Source: Paludibacteraceae bacterium (GTDB taxonomy: Bacteria; Bacteroidota; Bacteroidia; Bacteroidales; Paludibacteraceae). From it: 37,482 bases of DNA. Both the position numbers and the translations under genes were made by a program. The DNA lies in assembly GCA_017558065.1 (NCBI GenBank), contig JAFYWK010000048.1:1-37482 (forward strand), read 5' to 3'. The notes below the pieces were generated by a model, which worked only from the letters and a program-made list of their open reading frames with translations, made no database searches and was not told the DNA's origin. Numbering within the stretch: the first letter of the stretch is position 1; every line of letters begins with the position of its first letter. Of the stretch, positions 7,626-14,727 are shown piece by piece.

Positions 7626-8126
7626 ATGACAAAAGAAGATATAGAGGTACGCGTAGCGCGCGCGAAGGAACTTTTTCATCAGGGATTCAATTGTAGCCAA
7701 TCGGTGTTTGCTGCTTGTGCAGACCTATACGGCATAGAGGACGAAGCATTAGCTTTGCGCCTGTCTGCTTCATTTGGCGGCGGTATAGGACGTATGCGAC
7801 AGACTTGTGGCGCTGCGTGTGGTATGTTTATGTTGGCAGGATTGGAGAATGGTAGTGCTACGCCTCATGATGCAGAAGGCAAGAAGCAAAACTATGCCCT
7901 CGTGCAGGAGCTGGCGGAGCAGTTTAAGCAAGAGAATGGCAGTCTGATTTGTTCGGAATTGCTGGGTCTGGCCTCTCCTAAATCCTCCCCTAAAGGGAAG
8001 GACTTTACAAACCCTACGCCCGCTCCCCGTACAGAGGAATACTATCAAAAACGCCCCTGTGCAGAGATGGTAGCCAGCGCCGTACGCATCTTCCTAACCA
8101 CTCTAAACAATTCTATACAACTCTAA
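7626..8126 (+). CDS. C_GCAxxG_C_C family putative redox protein with in-frame insertions
   Basis: A 166-residue protein of the C_GCAxxG_C_C family: FNCSQSVFAA at 21-30, GGGIGRM at 51-57, CGAACG at 61-66, and further cysteines at 109 and 145. The family is predicted to be redox-active or metal-binding, but its reaction is not established. Two parts look foreign. Residues about 116-137 (Pro/Ser/Lys-rich) are encoded by a dispersed-repeat-like sequence. The last eight residues and the stop codon come from the 10-base array at 8100-8148. Without these the protein would have the family's usual size of about 140 residues. It lies between the flavoprotein and lpdA genes, consistent with a redox role. 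Confidence 0.8.
   Translation: MTKEDIEVRVARAKELFHQGFNCSQSVFAACADLYGIEDEALALRLSASFGGGIGRMRQTCGAACGMFMLAGLENGSATPHDAEGKKQNYALVQELAEQFKQENGSLICSELLGLASPKSSPKGKDFTNPTPAPRTEEYYQKRPCAEMVASAVRIFLTTLNNSIQL
7973..8010 (+). repeat. Dispersed-repeat-like sequence inside a coding region
   Basis: The stretch CCTCTCCTAAATCCTCCCCT, followed by AAAGGGAAGGACTTT, resembles short CCTCCCC/GGGGAGG interspersed elements seen in Bacteroidota genomes (from memory, not searched). It is in frame and encodes a Ser/Pro/Lys-rich insertion between two conserved cysteines. Confidence 0.45.
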
Positions 8127-8148
8127 CAACTCTAAACAACTCTACACA
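8100..8148 (+). repeat. 10-base tandem array in the lpdA leader
   Basis: Units are ACTCTAAACA, ATTCTATACA, ACTCTAACA (nine bases), ACTCTAAACA and ACTCTACACA. The array begins inside the preceding gene, supplies its stop codon (8124-8126), and ends 8 bases before the lpdA ATG. It is related to the arrays at 3604-3643 and 35515-35554. Confidence 0.85.
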
Positions 8149-8156
8149 ACATACTT

Positions 8157-9545
8157 ATGAAATACTTTCTTGCAATTATTGGTGGTGGTCCAGCAGGATA
8201 TACTGCCGCAGAATTAGCCTCAAAGGCAGGCAAAGATGTGGTTATCTTTGAGCAAAATGCATTGGGTGGAACGTGTCTGAATGTAGGATGTATTCCCACT
8301 AAGACATTGCTATACAGTGCAAAACAATATTATAATGCCAAAAATGCTGCGAAATATGGTGTTTCAGCGGAGAATGTGGCGTTCGACTATACCAAGATTG
8401 TGCAACGCAAAACGAAAGTGGTTCGCAAACTGGTGGCGGGTATTAAGCAGAAGCTTAATAACGAGCATTGTAGCGTAGTTATGGGGGCTGCATCCGTTAT
8501 TAGTCGAACGGATGACAATGTGGTGATTGCTTGTGGAGAAGAACAGTACGAGGCTGAGAATCTGCTGATCTGTACAGGTTCTACCAACTTTGTACCACCT
8601 ATCCCAGGCATACAAGATAACCCAGCCGTATGGGATTCTACGGATGCGCTAGATACCAAAGAATTGCCAGCATCGATGATTATCGTAGGCGGTGGTGTGA
8701 TTGGTATGGAATTCGCTACCTTATACCACGAGTTGGGCGTGCCTGTGACAGTGATAGAGGCGATGCCAACGATATTGCCTAACCTCGATCAGGAGGTGGT
8801 GGGTATTCTTTTGGAGAAATATCGCAAGGCGGGTATTCAGATATTGACCGATACCAAAGTAACTGAACTGCAAGGCAATAAGGTGCTGACAACGAATGGC
8901 GAATACGAGGCGGAGCATATATTGGTCTCTGTAGGTCGTCGTGCGAACATGCAGGGATTGGAGGCGCTGAACGATATAGAGATTTATCGAGGTGGTATTG
9001 TGGTGGATGAGTTTATGAAGACCAATCTCAAGAATGTCTATGCTGCAGGTGATGTGACAGGTAAAATCATGTTGGCGCATGTGGCAAGTCGCCAAGCTGA
9101 AGTGGCTGTAGGACGTATGCTCAAGCAGTTGCCATTGCAACGCATTGCTTACAACGCGATACCAAGTGTGGTATATACTAATCCTGAGATCGCATGTATC
9201 GGACTGACCGAGAAAGACCTCAACGATATTCGTGAAGGCGACTTTGCACCTACCATGTCGCTCGACAAACCTTTCGTAGAATACGAGGTACACAAACTGC
9301 CAATGACCTATTCAGGACGCTTTGTGGCTGAGAATGAGGGAGAAACAGGGTTGTGCAAGGTGATTGTGGACAAGAAGAACAAGACCATCATTGGCGTGCA
9401 CATGATTGGCAACCCATGTTCGGAGTTCGTGGCAGCTGCCAGCTTTGCCGTACGTATGGGATATACGGTAGGCGAGTTTAAACAAGTGGTCTTCCCGCAT
9501 CCAACGGTGGGCGAAGTACTACGCGAAGTCATCGCAGAGTTATAA
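8157..9545 (+). CDS. lpdA: Dihydrolipoamide dehydrogenase (E3)
   Basis: A 462-residue flavoprotein disulfide reductase of normal E3 length. It shows the FAD-binding GGGPAGYTAA at 9-18, the redox-active pair C40/C45 in GGTCLNVGCIPTK, and the NAD-binding VGGGVIGMEFATLY near 178. Also present are the second FAD motif NVYAAGDVTG and the C-terminal His-Glu dyad H448/E453 in FPHPTVGE. It reoxidises dihydrolipoamide of 2-oxoacid dehydrogenase complexes or the glycine cleavage system with NAD+. No E1, E2 or gcv gene is adjacent, so the complex it serves is not shown. A 10-base repeat array lies immediately upstream and a 9-base array immediately downstream. Confidence 0.95.
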   Translation: MKYFLAIIGGGPAGYTAAELASKAGKDVVIFEQNALGGTCLNVGCIPTKTLLYSAKQYYNAKNAAKYGVSAENVAFDYTKIVQRKTKVVRKLVAGIKQKLNNEHCSVVMGAASVISRTDDNVVIACGEEQYEAENLLICTGSTNFVPPIPGIQDNPAVWDSTDALDTKELPASMIIVGGGVIGMEFATLYHELGVPVTVIEAMPTILPNLDQEVVGILLEKYRKAGIQILTDTKVTELQGNKVLTTNGEYEAEHILVSVGRRANMQGLEALNDIEIYRGGIVVDEFMKTNLKNVYAAGDVTGKIMLAHVASRQAEVAVGRMLKQLPLQRIAYNAIPSVVYTNPEIACIGLTEKDLNDIREGDFAPTMSLDKPFVEYEVHKLPMTYSGRFVAENEGETGLCKVIVDKKNKTIIGVHMIGNPCSEFVAAASFAVRMGYTVGEFKQVVFPHPTVGEVLREVIAEL

Positions 9546-9549
9546 AATA

Positions 9550-9594
9550 ACTAGCATAACTAGTAAAACTAGTACTACTAGCATAACTAGTTCT
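9550..9594 (+). repeat. 9-base tandem array, five ACTAGNNNN units
   Basis: Units are ACTAGCATA, ACTAGTAAA, ACTAGTACT, ACTAGCATA and ACTAGTTCT. The array ends 6 bases before the ATG of the tRNA-editing gene. A four-unit relative is in the dnaK leader (32300-32335). Confidence 0.9.
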
Positions 9595-9600
9595 AGAAAT

Positions 9601-10122
9601 ATGGAAAGACAAGAGAAAGTATTGGCGTATTTGGAGGAGCATGGCATTGCGTATGAGTGCTACAACCACCCTGAGGGTAAGACCATAGAGGAAGCCAAAC
9701 GTTGGTGGAAGGACGATGGCAGTGTGCACTGCAAGAATATCTTCATGCGCAACCACAAGGGTACGCAGCATTATCTCATCTGCTTTGACTGCGAGCACGA
9801 CTTGGCGATACACGACTTGGAGCAACGCCTCAAGGCTTCATTACTGGCAGCAGGAAAGAACTCACCAGGCAAACTCTCTTTTGCTAGTCCCGAACGCATG
9901 ATGCGCTATTTGGGTTTGGAACCGGGCAGTGTGAGTCCCTTTGGACTCATCAATGATGAGGAACATCATGTGATATTGTTCTTGGATAAGAACCTGCAAG
10001 AGGCGGATAGCCTGAGTTTTCACCCCAATGACTGTCGTGGCACGGTAGTTATCAAACGTGAGGACTTCCTAACCTATCTGCAGTGCGTAGGCAATACGGT
10101 GGAGTGGATAGAGTTGTATTAG
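9601..10122 (+). CDS. Prolyl-tRNA editing protein, ProX/YbaK-like (PrdX family)
   Basis: A 173-residue single-domain protein of the YbaK/ProX trans-editing superfamily, of usual length. Visible family features are an N-terminal helix, the Lys-containing CKNIFMRN, KLSFASPERM, SPFGLINDEEHHV with the conserved substrate-pocket residues, and FHPNDCRGTVVI. Relatives hydrolyse mischarged tRNA(Pro), in particular Ala-tRNA(Pro). Which aminoacyl-tRNA this protein edits is inference. The start is fixed by the array that ends 6 bases upstream. Confidence 0.85.
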   Translation: MERQEKVLAYLEEHGIAYECYNHPEGKTIEEAKRWWKDDGSVHCKNIFMRNHKGTQHYLICFDCEHDLAIHDLEQRLKASLLAAGKNSPGKLSFASPERMMRYLGLEPGSVSPFGLINDEEHHVILFLDKNLQEADSLSFHPNDCRGTVVIKREDFLTYLQCVGNTVEWIELY

Positions 10123-10127
10123 TGGAT

Positions 10128-10183
10128 AGGTTTAAGGTTGAAGGAATTAAGGTTAAAGGTGAAGCTGAAGGAATTAAGGAATT
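10128..10183 (+). repeat. 7/8-base AGGTTAA-type array before gtrA-like gene
   Basis: Units are AGGTTTA, AGGTTGA, AGGAATTA, AGGTTAA, AGGTGAA, GCTGA, AGGAATTA and AGGAATT. The array fills the whole space between the editing gene stop and the next ATG (10184). It is a looser member of the family at 7572-7620. Confidence 0.75.
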
Positions 10184-10591
10184 ATGGAAAAGAAGAATAC
10201 GAAAGAGTGGGTAAGGGTGCTGAAGTTTGTGCTGTTTTCTGCCAGTGCAGGCATTATTCAGATTGGCTCCTTTACGCTGCTCAATGAGTGTACAGGATGG
10301 CGATACTGGCCATGTTATTTGATTTCGCTGCTGTTGAGTATCCTTTGGAACTTCACATTCAATCGCCGATTTACCTTCAAGTCCAACGCAAATATCACCC
10401 GTGCCATGCTGTTGGTATTGGCGTTTTATGCCGTATTTACGCCTGTGACTACGGTATTGGGCGACTGGTTAGCAGAAGATTTGCTTTGGAATGAATACTT
10501 GGTAACGGGTATAAATATGCTACTCAACCTCTCGTTGGAGTACTTATACCAACGTTATGTGGTATATCGAAATAAGGTCGATGATAGATAA
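10184..10591 (+). CDS. GtrA family membrane protein
   Basis: A 135-residue protein with four predicted transmembrane helices. It has GtrA-family features: KFVLFSASAGIIQIGSF in helix 1, WNFTFNRRFTF between helices 2 and 3, and a C-terminal YLYQRYVVYR. GtrA proteins are proposed to flip polyprenyl-phosphate-linked sugars or support cell-surface glycan modification. No glycosyltransferase is adjacent, so the substrate is unknown. The S1/P1 nuclease gene follows after 25 bases. Confidence 0.85.
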   Translation: MEKKNTKEWVRVLKFVLFSASAGIIQIGSFTLLNECTGWRYWPCYLISLLLSILWNFTFNRRFTFKSNANITRAMLLVLAFYAVFTPVTTVLGDWLAEDLLWNEYLVTGINMLLNLSLEYLYQRYVVYRNKVDDR

Positions 10592-10616
10592 TATTAACTA
10601 ATTGAATAATAATAAT

Positions 10617-11402
10617 ATGAAACGATTACTTGCAGTTTACTTTATGCTCGTGGCTATCGTGCCAAGTATGCACCATCTCTATGCTTGGGGGCAAAAAGGT
10701 CATCGTATTGTGGCACAAGTGGCATACGATAATCTGACCAATAAAGCGCGCAAACAGATTGATGCCGTATTGGGCAAACATGGTATGATTTACTTATCCA
10801 CATGGCCCGATGAAATAAAGAGTGATACGATTTATCCTACCAGTTTCACTTGCCATTACCAAGATTTGGATGGCGGACTGACCGATGCTGAGGTAGTGGC
10901 AATGCTGACGGATTATCCTGAGGTGGGTGGTGACTTGTTTATGGCGTTGGATAGTTTGGAAGTGGTGCTTACAGGTAACAAGCAGTCTCACGATGCATTG
11001 GTGTTCTATGTGCACCTGTATGCCGATCGTTTTTGCCCTATGCATGTGGCGCATTTGGATGACAAAGGTGGCAATGCGGTTAAGATGAAGTGGTTTGGTC
11101 AAAACACCAACCTGCACTCCATATGGGACGGTAAGATTATCGATAGCAAGGGCTTTAGCTATAGCGAATATGCCATATATCTCCATGATGTATATGGTGG
11201 CAAAAAGCGTGAGGTGATGAAACTCACGGATGAGGAAACCATTTTGCAAACCTATCATATCACCGATGCTATTTATCAATATCACGCCACTTGGAATGGC
11301 AATGCCTACCACTATACCTACCATTGGACTAAGCCAATGGAGTGGCAAATGTATGTGGCTGGCGTGAAGTTAGCACAAAGTCTGAATATGATATACAAGT
11401 AA
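10617..11402 (+). CDS. Secreted S1/P1 family nuclease
   Basis: A 261-residue protein with an N-terminal signal peptide probably cleaved after Ala23, leaving Trp24 as the new N-terminus. In S1/P1 nucleases the N-terminal Trp is a zinc ligand. Other family zinc residues are visible: H29 in WGQKGHR, D65 in WPDEIKSD, H80 in TCHYQDLDGG, and the later MHVAHLDDKGGN and NLHSIWDGK motifs. Such three-zinc enzymes cut single-stranded nucleic acids and remove 3'-phosphates. It is probably periplasmic or extracellular and used in nucleic-acid scavenging. I use the ATG at 10617; a TTG five codons upstream is less likely. Confidence 0.9.
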   Translation: MKRLLAVYFMLVAIVPSMHHLYAWGQKGHRIVAQVAYDNLTNKARKQIDAVLGKHGMIYLSTWPDEIKSDTIYPTSFTCHYQDLDGGLTDAEVVAMLTDYPEVGGDLFMALDSLEVVLTGNKQSHDALVFYVHLYADRFCPMHVAHLDDKGGNAVKMKWFGQNTNLHSIWDGKIIDSKGFSYSEYAIYLHDVYGGKKREVMKLTDEETILQTYHITDAIYQYHATWNGNAYHYTYHWTKPMEWQMYVAGVKLAQSLNMIYK

Positions 11403-11457
11403 TCGCGAATATATGTTCTGGATTTTATTGACTATATTCTTCGCAACACGTAACCGC

Positions 11458-12270
11458 ATGATAGACTTTACATTACGCAAATATCGTGAATTGCTCGTAG
11501 CTTTGCAGAAAAAGGGGTATAAATTCATTACTTTTGAGCAGTATTGCGAGCAAAAAATAGCCTCATCACCTAATAGCCTCATCGCCTCATCGCCTTACAT
11601 TATCCTCCGTCACGATGTAGATCTCAAGGCAGCGAATAGTTTGGCGACTGCTAAGATTGAGCATGAGTTAGGAATAGCGGCGAGTTACTATTTTCGGGTA
11701 GTGCCAGAGAGCAATCAGCCCGAGATGATTCGTGCGATAGCGGATTTGGGACACGAGATAGGGTATCACTATGAGGATATGGCTATCGCACATGGCGATG
11801 CAGAGAAAGCGTACGCGCATTTCCAAGAGCAGTTGGCATATTTCAGGACATATTATCCAGTGCGTACTATTTGTATGCATGGTGCACCTACCAGCCAATG
11901 GGACGGAAAGGAACTATGGAAAAAGTATAATTACCGCGATTTGGGTATTATAGGCGAGCCGTATTTTGATGTGGATTTTGGTCAGGTGTTTTATTTGACA
12001 GATACGGGGCGTTGTTGGGATGGGTATAAGGTGTCGGTTAGGGATAAGATTCCTGTATATCAAGACCAATGGAATGCGCAAGGGTTGGTGTATCATGCCA
12101 CGGATGATATAATAAAATCGGCAGAGCAGGGCAGTCTGCCACCTCGTATCATGATTACTACGCATCCGCAACGCTGGACGGACAATCGCCGAGCATGGGT
12201 GAAGGAGATTATGATTCAAAATGCGAAGAACGTTATCAAACGATTGATAATCAAAATAAAAGGTCACTAA
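11458..12270 (+). CDS. Polysaccharide deacetylase-like (NodB-fold) protein
   Basis: A 270-residue protein starting MIDFTLRKYRELL. The motif LRHDVD near residue 47 matches the NodB metal-binding Asp-Asp strand, and DLGHEIGYHYED matches the second metal-binding region. The family fold is a distorted TIM barrel acting on N- or O-acetyl groups of glycans, but this branch has no known substrate. No signal peptide is seen when starting at 11458; the earlier in-frame ATG at 11413 would add a short hydrophobic N-terminus. Residues about 34-46 (Ala/Ser/Pro-rich) are encoded by an 8-base repeat array (11558-11597) placed just before the catalytic motif. The stop codon overlaps the terminator stem. Confidence 0.75.
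   Translation: MIDFTLRKYRELLVALQKKGYKFITFEQYCEQKIASSPNSLIASSPYIILRHDVDLKAANSLATAKIEHELGIAASYYFRVVPESNQPEMIRAIADLGHEIGYHYEDMAIAHGDAEKAYAHFQEQLAYFRTYYPVRTICMHGAPTSQWDGKELWKKYNYRDLGIIGEPYFDVDFGQVFYLTDTGRCWDGYKVSVRDKIPVYQDQWNAQGLVYHATDDIIKSAEQGSLPPRIMITTHPQRWTDNRRAWVKEIMIQNAKNVIKRLIIKIKGH
11558..11597 (-). repeat. 8-base tandem array inside the deacetylase-like gene
   Basis: Plus-strand units are TAGCCTCA, TCACCTAA, TAGCCTCA, TCGCCTCA and TCGCCTTA. On the minus strand they read TGAGGCGA-like, sharing the AGGCGA core of the 7-base arrays. The reading frame stays open through the array. Confidence 0.7.
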
Positions 12271-12285
12271 GTTTAGTGACCTTTT
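12258..12285. terminator. Terminator after the deacetylase-like gene
   Basis: A perfect 13-base stem (12258-12270 and 12273-12285) has a 2-base centre and flanking A and T tracts on both sides. It could therefore stop transcription from both directions. It overlaps the last codons of the deacetylase-like gene. Confidence 0.85.
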
Positions 12286-12296
12286 ATTGTTTTCTA

Positions 12297-12345
12297 CTTG
12301 CCTTTAGCCTCTCACCTCTAACCTCTCACCTCTCACCTTTAACCT
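12297..12345 (-). repeat. 7-base tandem array, seven units (49 bases)
   Basis: Minus-strand units are AGGTTAA, AGGTGAG, AGGTGAG, AGGTTAG, AGGTGAG, AGGCTAA and AGGCAAG. It matches the 7572-7620 array in length, unit count and final unit. It lies 4 bases past the stop of the small acidic protein gene. Confidence 0.9.
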
Positions 12346-12349
12346 CTCA

Positions 12350-12703
12350 TTATTCCTCTTCTTGGTAGTAGCCCTGCTCGATGCCGTATTGCAATTCGGC
12401 ATCCATGATGAGCTGGATTTGGGTACTGCTGAGGGCATGGCCTTGCTCCTTGGTAGCGGTGATGAGGTAGTTGAGTTGCTCTGTCTCATCAATCTCGCCA
12501 TCAAGATAGGTCATTTCGCCTGCTTGCTCATCCTCTTCCAACAGGCCGTTCTCTACAAGATAATCGTCTATGAGGTCAAGCACGAGCAGCACATCGGTCT
12601 GTGTCATGCCTTGGCGGTCTTCCGCTGGGATGTGGTTCCAAATGTAGTTCAAAAGCTCTTTCTCCTCTGCATCGAGAAGGCTTAATTCGATGTTTGTGTT
12701 CAT
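12350..12703 (-). CDS. Small acidic hypothetical protein
   Basis: A 117-residue, strongly acidic, soluble protein without signal peptide or membrane segment. It appears all-helical, with Leu/Ile heptad-like spacing around residues 9-55 and 73-110, and ends YYQEEE. I do not recognise a family. It is supported as a real gene by its own promoter (12733-12763) and consistent composition. It is divergent from cdsA, and the promoters of the two genes overlap. A 7-base repeat array follows its stop. Confidence 0.75.
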   Translation of the reverse strand: MNTNIELSLLDAEEKELLNYIWNHIPAEDRQGMTQTDVLLVLDLIDDYLVENGLLEEDEQAGEMTYLDGEIDETEQLNYLITATKEQGHALSSTQIQLIMDAELQYGIEQGYYQEEE

Positions 12704-12729
12704 AATTTCTAATATTTTGGTGAATTTGC

Positions 12730-12760
12730 TTGCAAAATTACAAAATTATTCTTACCTTTG
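12730..12760 (+). promoter_or_regulatory. Promoter for cdsA
   Basis: TTG (12730-12732), a 20-base spacer and TACCTTTG (12753-12760), 38 bases before the cdsA start. It overlaps the opposing promoter over almost its whole length. Confidence 0.75.
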
Positions 12761-12763
12761 CAA
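12733..12763 (-). promoter_or_regulatory. Promoter for the small acidic protein gene
   Basis: Minus-strand TAATTTTG (complement of 12733-12740), a 20-base spacer, and TTG (complement of 12761-12763). The two opposed promoters occupy the same 34 bases, so simultaneous polymerase binding seems excluded. Confidence 0.6.
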
Positions 12764-12798
12764 ATTATTTAGGAAATAATTATCAAAAATAGTATTTT

Positions 12799-13641
12799 AT
12801 GAAGGAGTTGTTAACACGAACCCTGTTCGGAGCCATATATGCAGGAGTTGTTATTGGGTCTATCTTGGTAGATGCGTGCTTGTTTGGTATCGTATTTATG
12901 GTTGTCACGGCATTGGCTGTGAAAGAGTATCATAAATTAGTGCAAAGTTCTGTAAAGCAAACAGCATATGCCATGGCAGCAAGCGTGTTGCTATTTGCGT
13001 TTGTGTTCTTCTCTTATAATGGGGTAAGTTGGAGTTATCCGTTGCTGTTTGGCTATGTGGTAGTGATGATTCTAGCCATGCTACAAGAGGTAATTCGTCC
13101 AAATAATCAGACACTTAGCCATTGGGGGCATTTGTGCAGCAGTCAATTGATGATTGCATTACCCTTCTCGTTGATGACAGCCGTATTGATGGAAGACAAG
13201 TACTTGTTGTTGGCTTTGTTTATTCTGGTATGGGCAAATGATTCGGGTGCTTATTTGCTTGGATCGCTCACAGCTCGTAGCAAGAATGGAAACCATAAGA
13301 TGTGTCCAGCAATCAGTCCAAAGAAGTCTTGGGAAGGATTGGTAGGAGGTATCATTCTCTCTGTAGCAGCCGTTTGCGTGTTCCAGGTAGTGGGATGGAC
13401 ATCATCGATAACACTTACGGTTTATCCATGGTTGAATAGTATTTTGTTGGCCTTGGTCGTTTCTATCTTTAGTACATTAGGCGATCTGATGGAAAGTCAA
13501 ATGAAACGCACGTTGGGTGTGAAAGATTCGGGCAAGTTCATGCCTGGTCACGGCGGTGTGTTGGACCGTTTTGATAGTCTGATGTTGGCAACACCAGTGG
13601 TGTATTTCTTGTTTGTATATCTGGCAAATTACGTGTATTAA
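12799..13641 (+). CDS. cdsA: Phosphatidate cytidylyltransferase
   Basis: A 280-residue inner-membrane enzyme with about eight hydrophobic segments. It makes CDP-diacylglycerol from phosphatidate and CTP, the precursor of phosphatidylethanolamine and phosphatidylglycerol. The CDP-diglyceride synthase signature is complete near the C-terminus: SQMKRTLGVKDSGKFMPGHG followed by GVLDRFDS. WANDSGAYLLG and SPKKSWEGLVGG are the other conserved loops. The length is normal. The acyltransferase gene follows 22 bases after the stop, giving a phospholipid/lipid A pair. Confidence 0.95.
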   Translation: MKELLTRTLFGAIYAGVVIGSILVDACLFGIVFMVVTALAVKEYHKLVQSSVKQTAYAMAASVLLFAFVFFSYNGVSWSYPLLFGYVVVMILAMLQEVIRPNNQTLSHWGHLCSSQLMIALPFSLMTAVLMEDKYLLLALFILVWANDSGAYLLGSLTARSKNGNHKMCPAISPKKSWEGLVGGIILSVAAVCVFQVVGWTSSITLTVYPWLNSILLALVVSIFSTLGDLMESQMKRTLGVKDSGKFMPGHGGVLDRFDSLMLATPVVYFLFVYLANYVY

Positions 13642-13663
13642 AAGCGAACAGCGTTTTTGCGTG

Positions 13664-14539
13664 ATGCTATTTCTTATTCGCATATTGAGCCGATTGCCAT
13701 TGCCTCTGCTGTATTTCGTAGCGGACGTATTGGTGTATCCCGTGATGTACTATGTAGTGCGTTATCGCAGAGCGATTGTGGCTAAGAATTTGCGTATGTC
13801 TTTCCCTGAGAAAAGCGACAAGCAACGTCAGGAACTAGAGCGGCAGTTCTATCGCCGTTTTGCGAGTACGATAGTGGAGATTATCTATGGCTATCGTATC
13901 AGCGATGAAGAGATGCGTGAGCGTTTTGTATTTGAGAATGTGGAGGTTGTAGAGGAGTTAGCGCATCGGAATAAGGGCGTATTTTTCATGTTGGGACATT
14001 TAGGCAATTGGGAATGGATAGCCGATATAGGTAAGCGTTATACGGATTCCAGTATTAAGGAGTATAATGTGTATCGCCAACAGAAAAGTGCTTCTGCAGA
14101 CAAGGCAATGTTGGCATTGCGCCATAAGCGCGGTGGTGGCGGATGTATAGAGAAGAAGCAGTTGTTGCGCCAGCTTGTGGCAATGAGGCGTGCAGATAAT
14201 CCTATTACTATAGGGCTCATCTCGGATCAGAAACCGTCTCCGCGCAATGCGCATGTTTGGACCACTTTCCTTCATCAGGAAACCGCTTTTTTAGATGGCG
14301 GAGAGGTTTTGGCGCGCAAGTTTGGTTATGCTGTCACTTATGTGCATGTAGAATCACCCAAAAGGGGATACTATCGTGCCCGTTTTGAGGTGATCACGGA
14401 TAATCCAGCAGCGACTAATCCGACTGATATCACATTGGCGTATGCTCGGCTCTTAGAGCAGAATATCTTAGAATCGCCTGAATTGTGGCTCTGGACTCAC
14501 AACCGATGGAAATGGAGTAGAAAAGAATTAGAGGGGTAA
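13664..14539 (+). CDS. Lysophospholipid/lipid A acyltransferase (LpxL/HtrB family)
   Basis: A 291-residue protein with an N-terminal hydrophobic anchor (about residues 1-35). The catalytic GHLGNWEW of the LpxL/LpxM acyltransferase family (His/Asp-type HX4D/E box) is near 107-114, followed by ISDQKPSPRN and a C-terminal PELWLWTHNRWK. The family adds secondary acyl chains to lipid A at the inner membrane; the acyl donor and position are not evident. I start at 13664 because an earlier in-frame Met lies within cdsA. The stop overlaps the terminator. Confidence 0.9.
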   Translation: MLFLIRILSRLPLPLLYFVADVLVYPVMYYVVRYRRAIVAKNLRMSFPEKSDKQRQELERQFYRRFASTIVEIIYGYRISDEEMRERFVFENVEVVEELAHRNKGVFFMLGHLGNWEWIADIGKRYTDSSIKEYNVYRQQKSASADKAMLALRHKRGGGGCIEKKQLLRQLVAMRRADNPITIGLISDQKPSPRNAHVWTTFLHQETAFLDGGEVLARKFGYAVTYVHVESPKRGYYRARFEVITDNPAATNPTDITLAYARLLEQNILESPELWLWTHNRWKWSRKELEG

Positions 14540-14554
14540 AATCCCTCTTTTTTT
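14530..14554 (+). terminator. Terminator of the cdsA-acyltransferase unit
   Basis: AGAGGG (14530-14535) pairs with CCCTCT (14543-14548), followed by a run of Ts. The stop codon lies in the loop. Confidence 0.85.
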
Positions 14555-14557
14555 GTC

Positions 14558-14608
14558 CTTCTATTTATCACTTCTATTTATTTCTTCAATTATCTCTTCT
14601 ATTTGTCC
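14558..14608 (+). repeat. 13-base tandem array, four units
   Basis: Units are CTTCTATTTATCA, CTTCTATTTATTT, CTTCAATTATCT (12 bases) and CTTCTATTTGTCC. The array starts just past the terminator. It opens an 800-base AT-rich stretch (14540-15362) with no convincing gene. Confidence 0.75.
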
Positions 14609-14663
14609 CTTATTTTAGCTAAAGTTAGGAGAGTGTGATTCCTTTTATGGTTATTTATCATCT

Positions 14664-14727
14664 TTCACGAGAATTGAATATTCTGTGCAAATGTACAAGT
14701 TTGTGAAAAATATTCAATTCTCGTGAA
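14664..14727. repeat. Perfect 19-base inverted repeat, 26-base spacer
   Basis: Arms are 14664-14682 (TTCACGAGAATTGAATATT) and 14709-14727, with no mismatch. The spacer holds a minus-strand TACATTTG (complement of 14688-14695) with TTG about 19 bases away in the right arm, a possible promoter. There is no T tract, so it is not a standard terminator. Confidence 0.8.
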
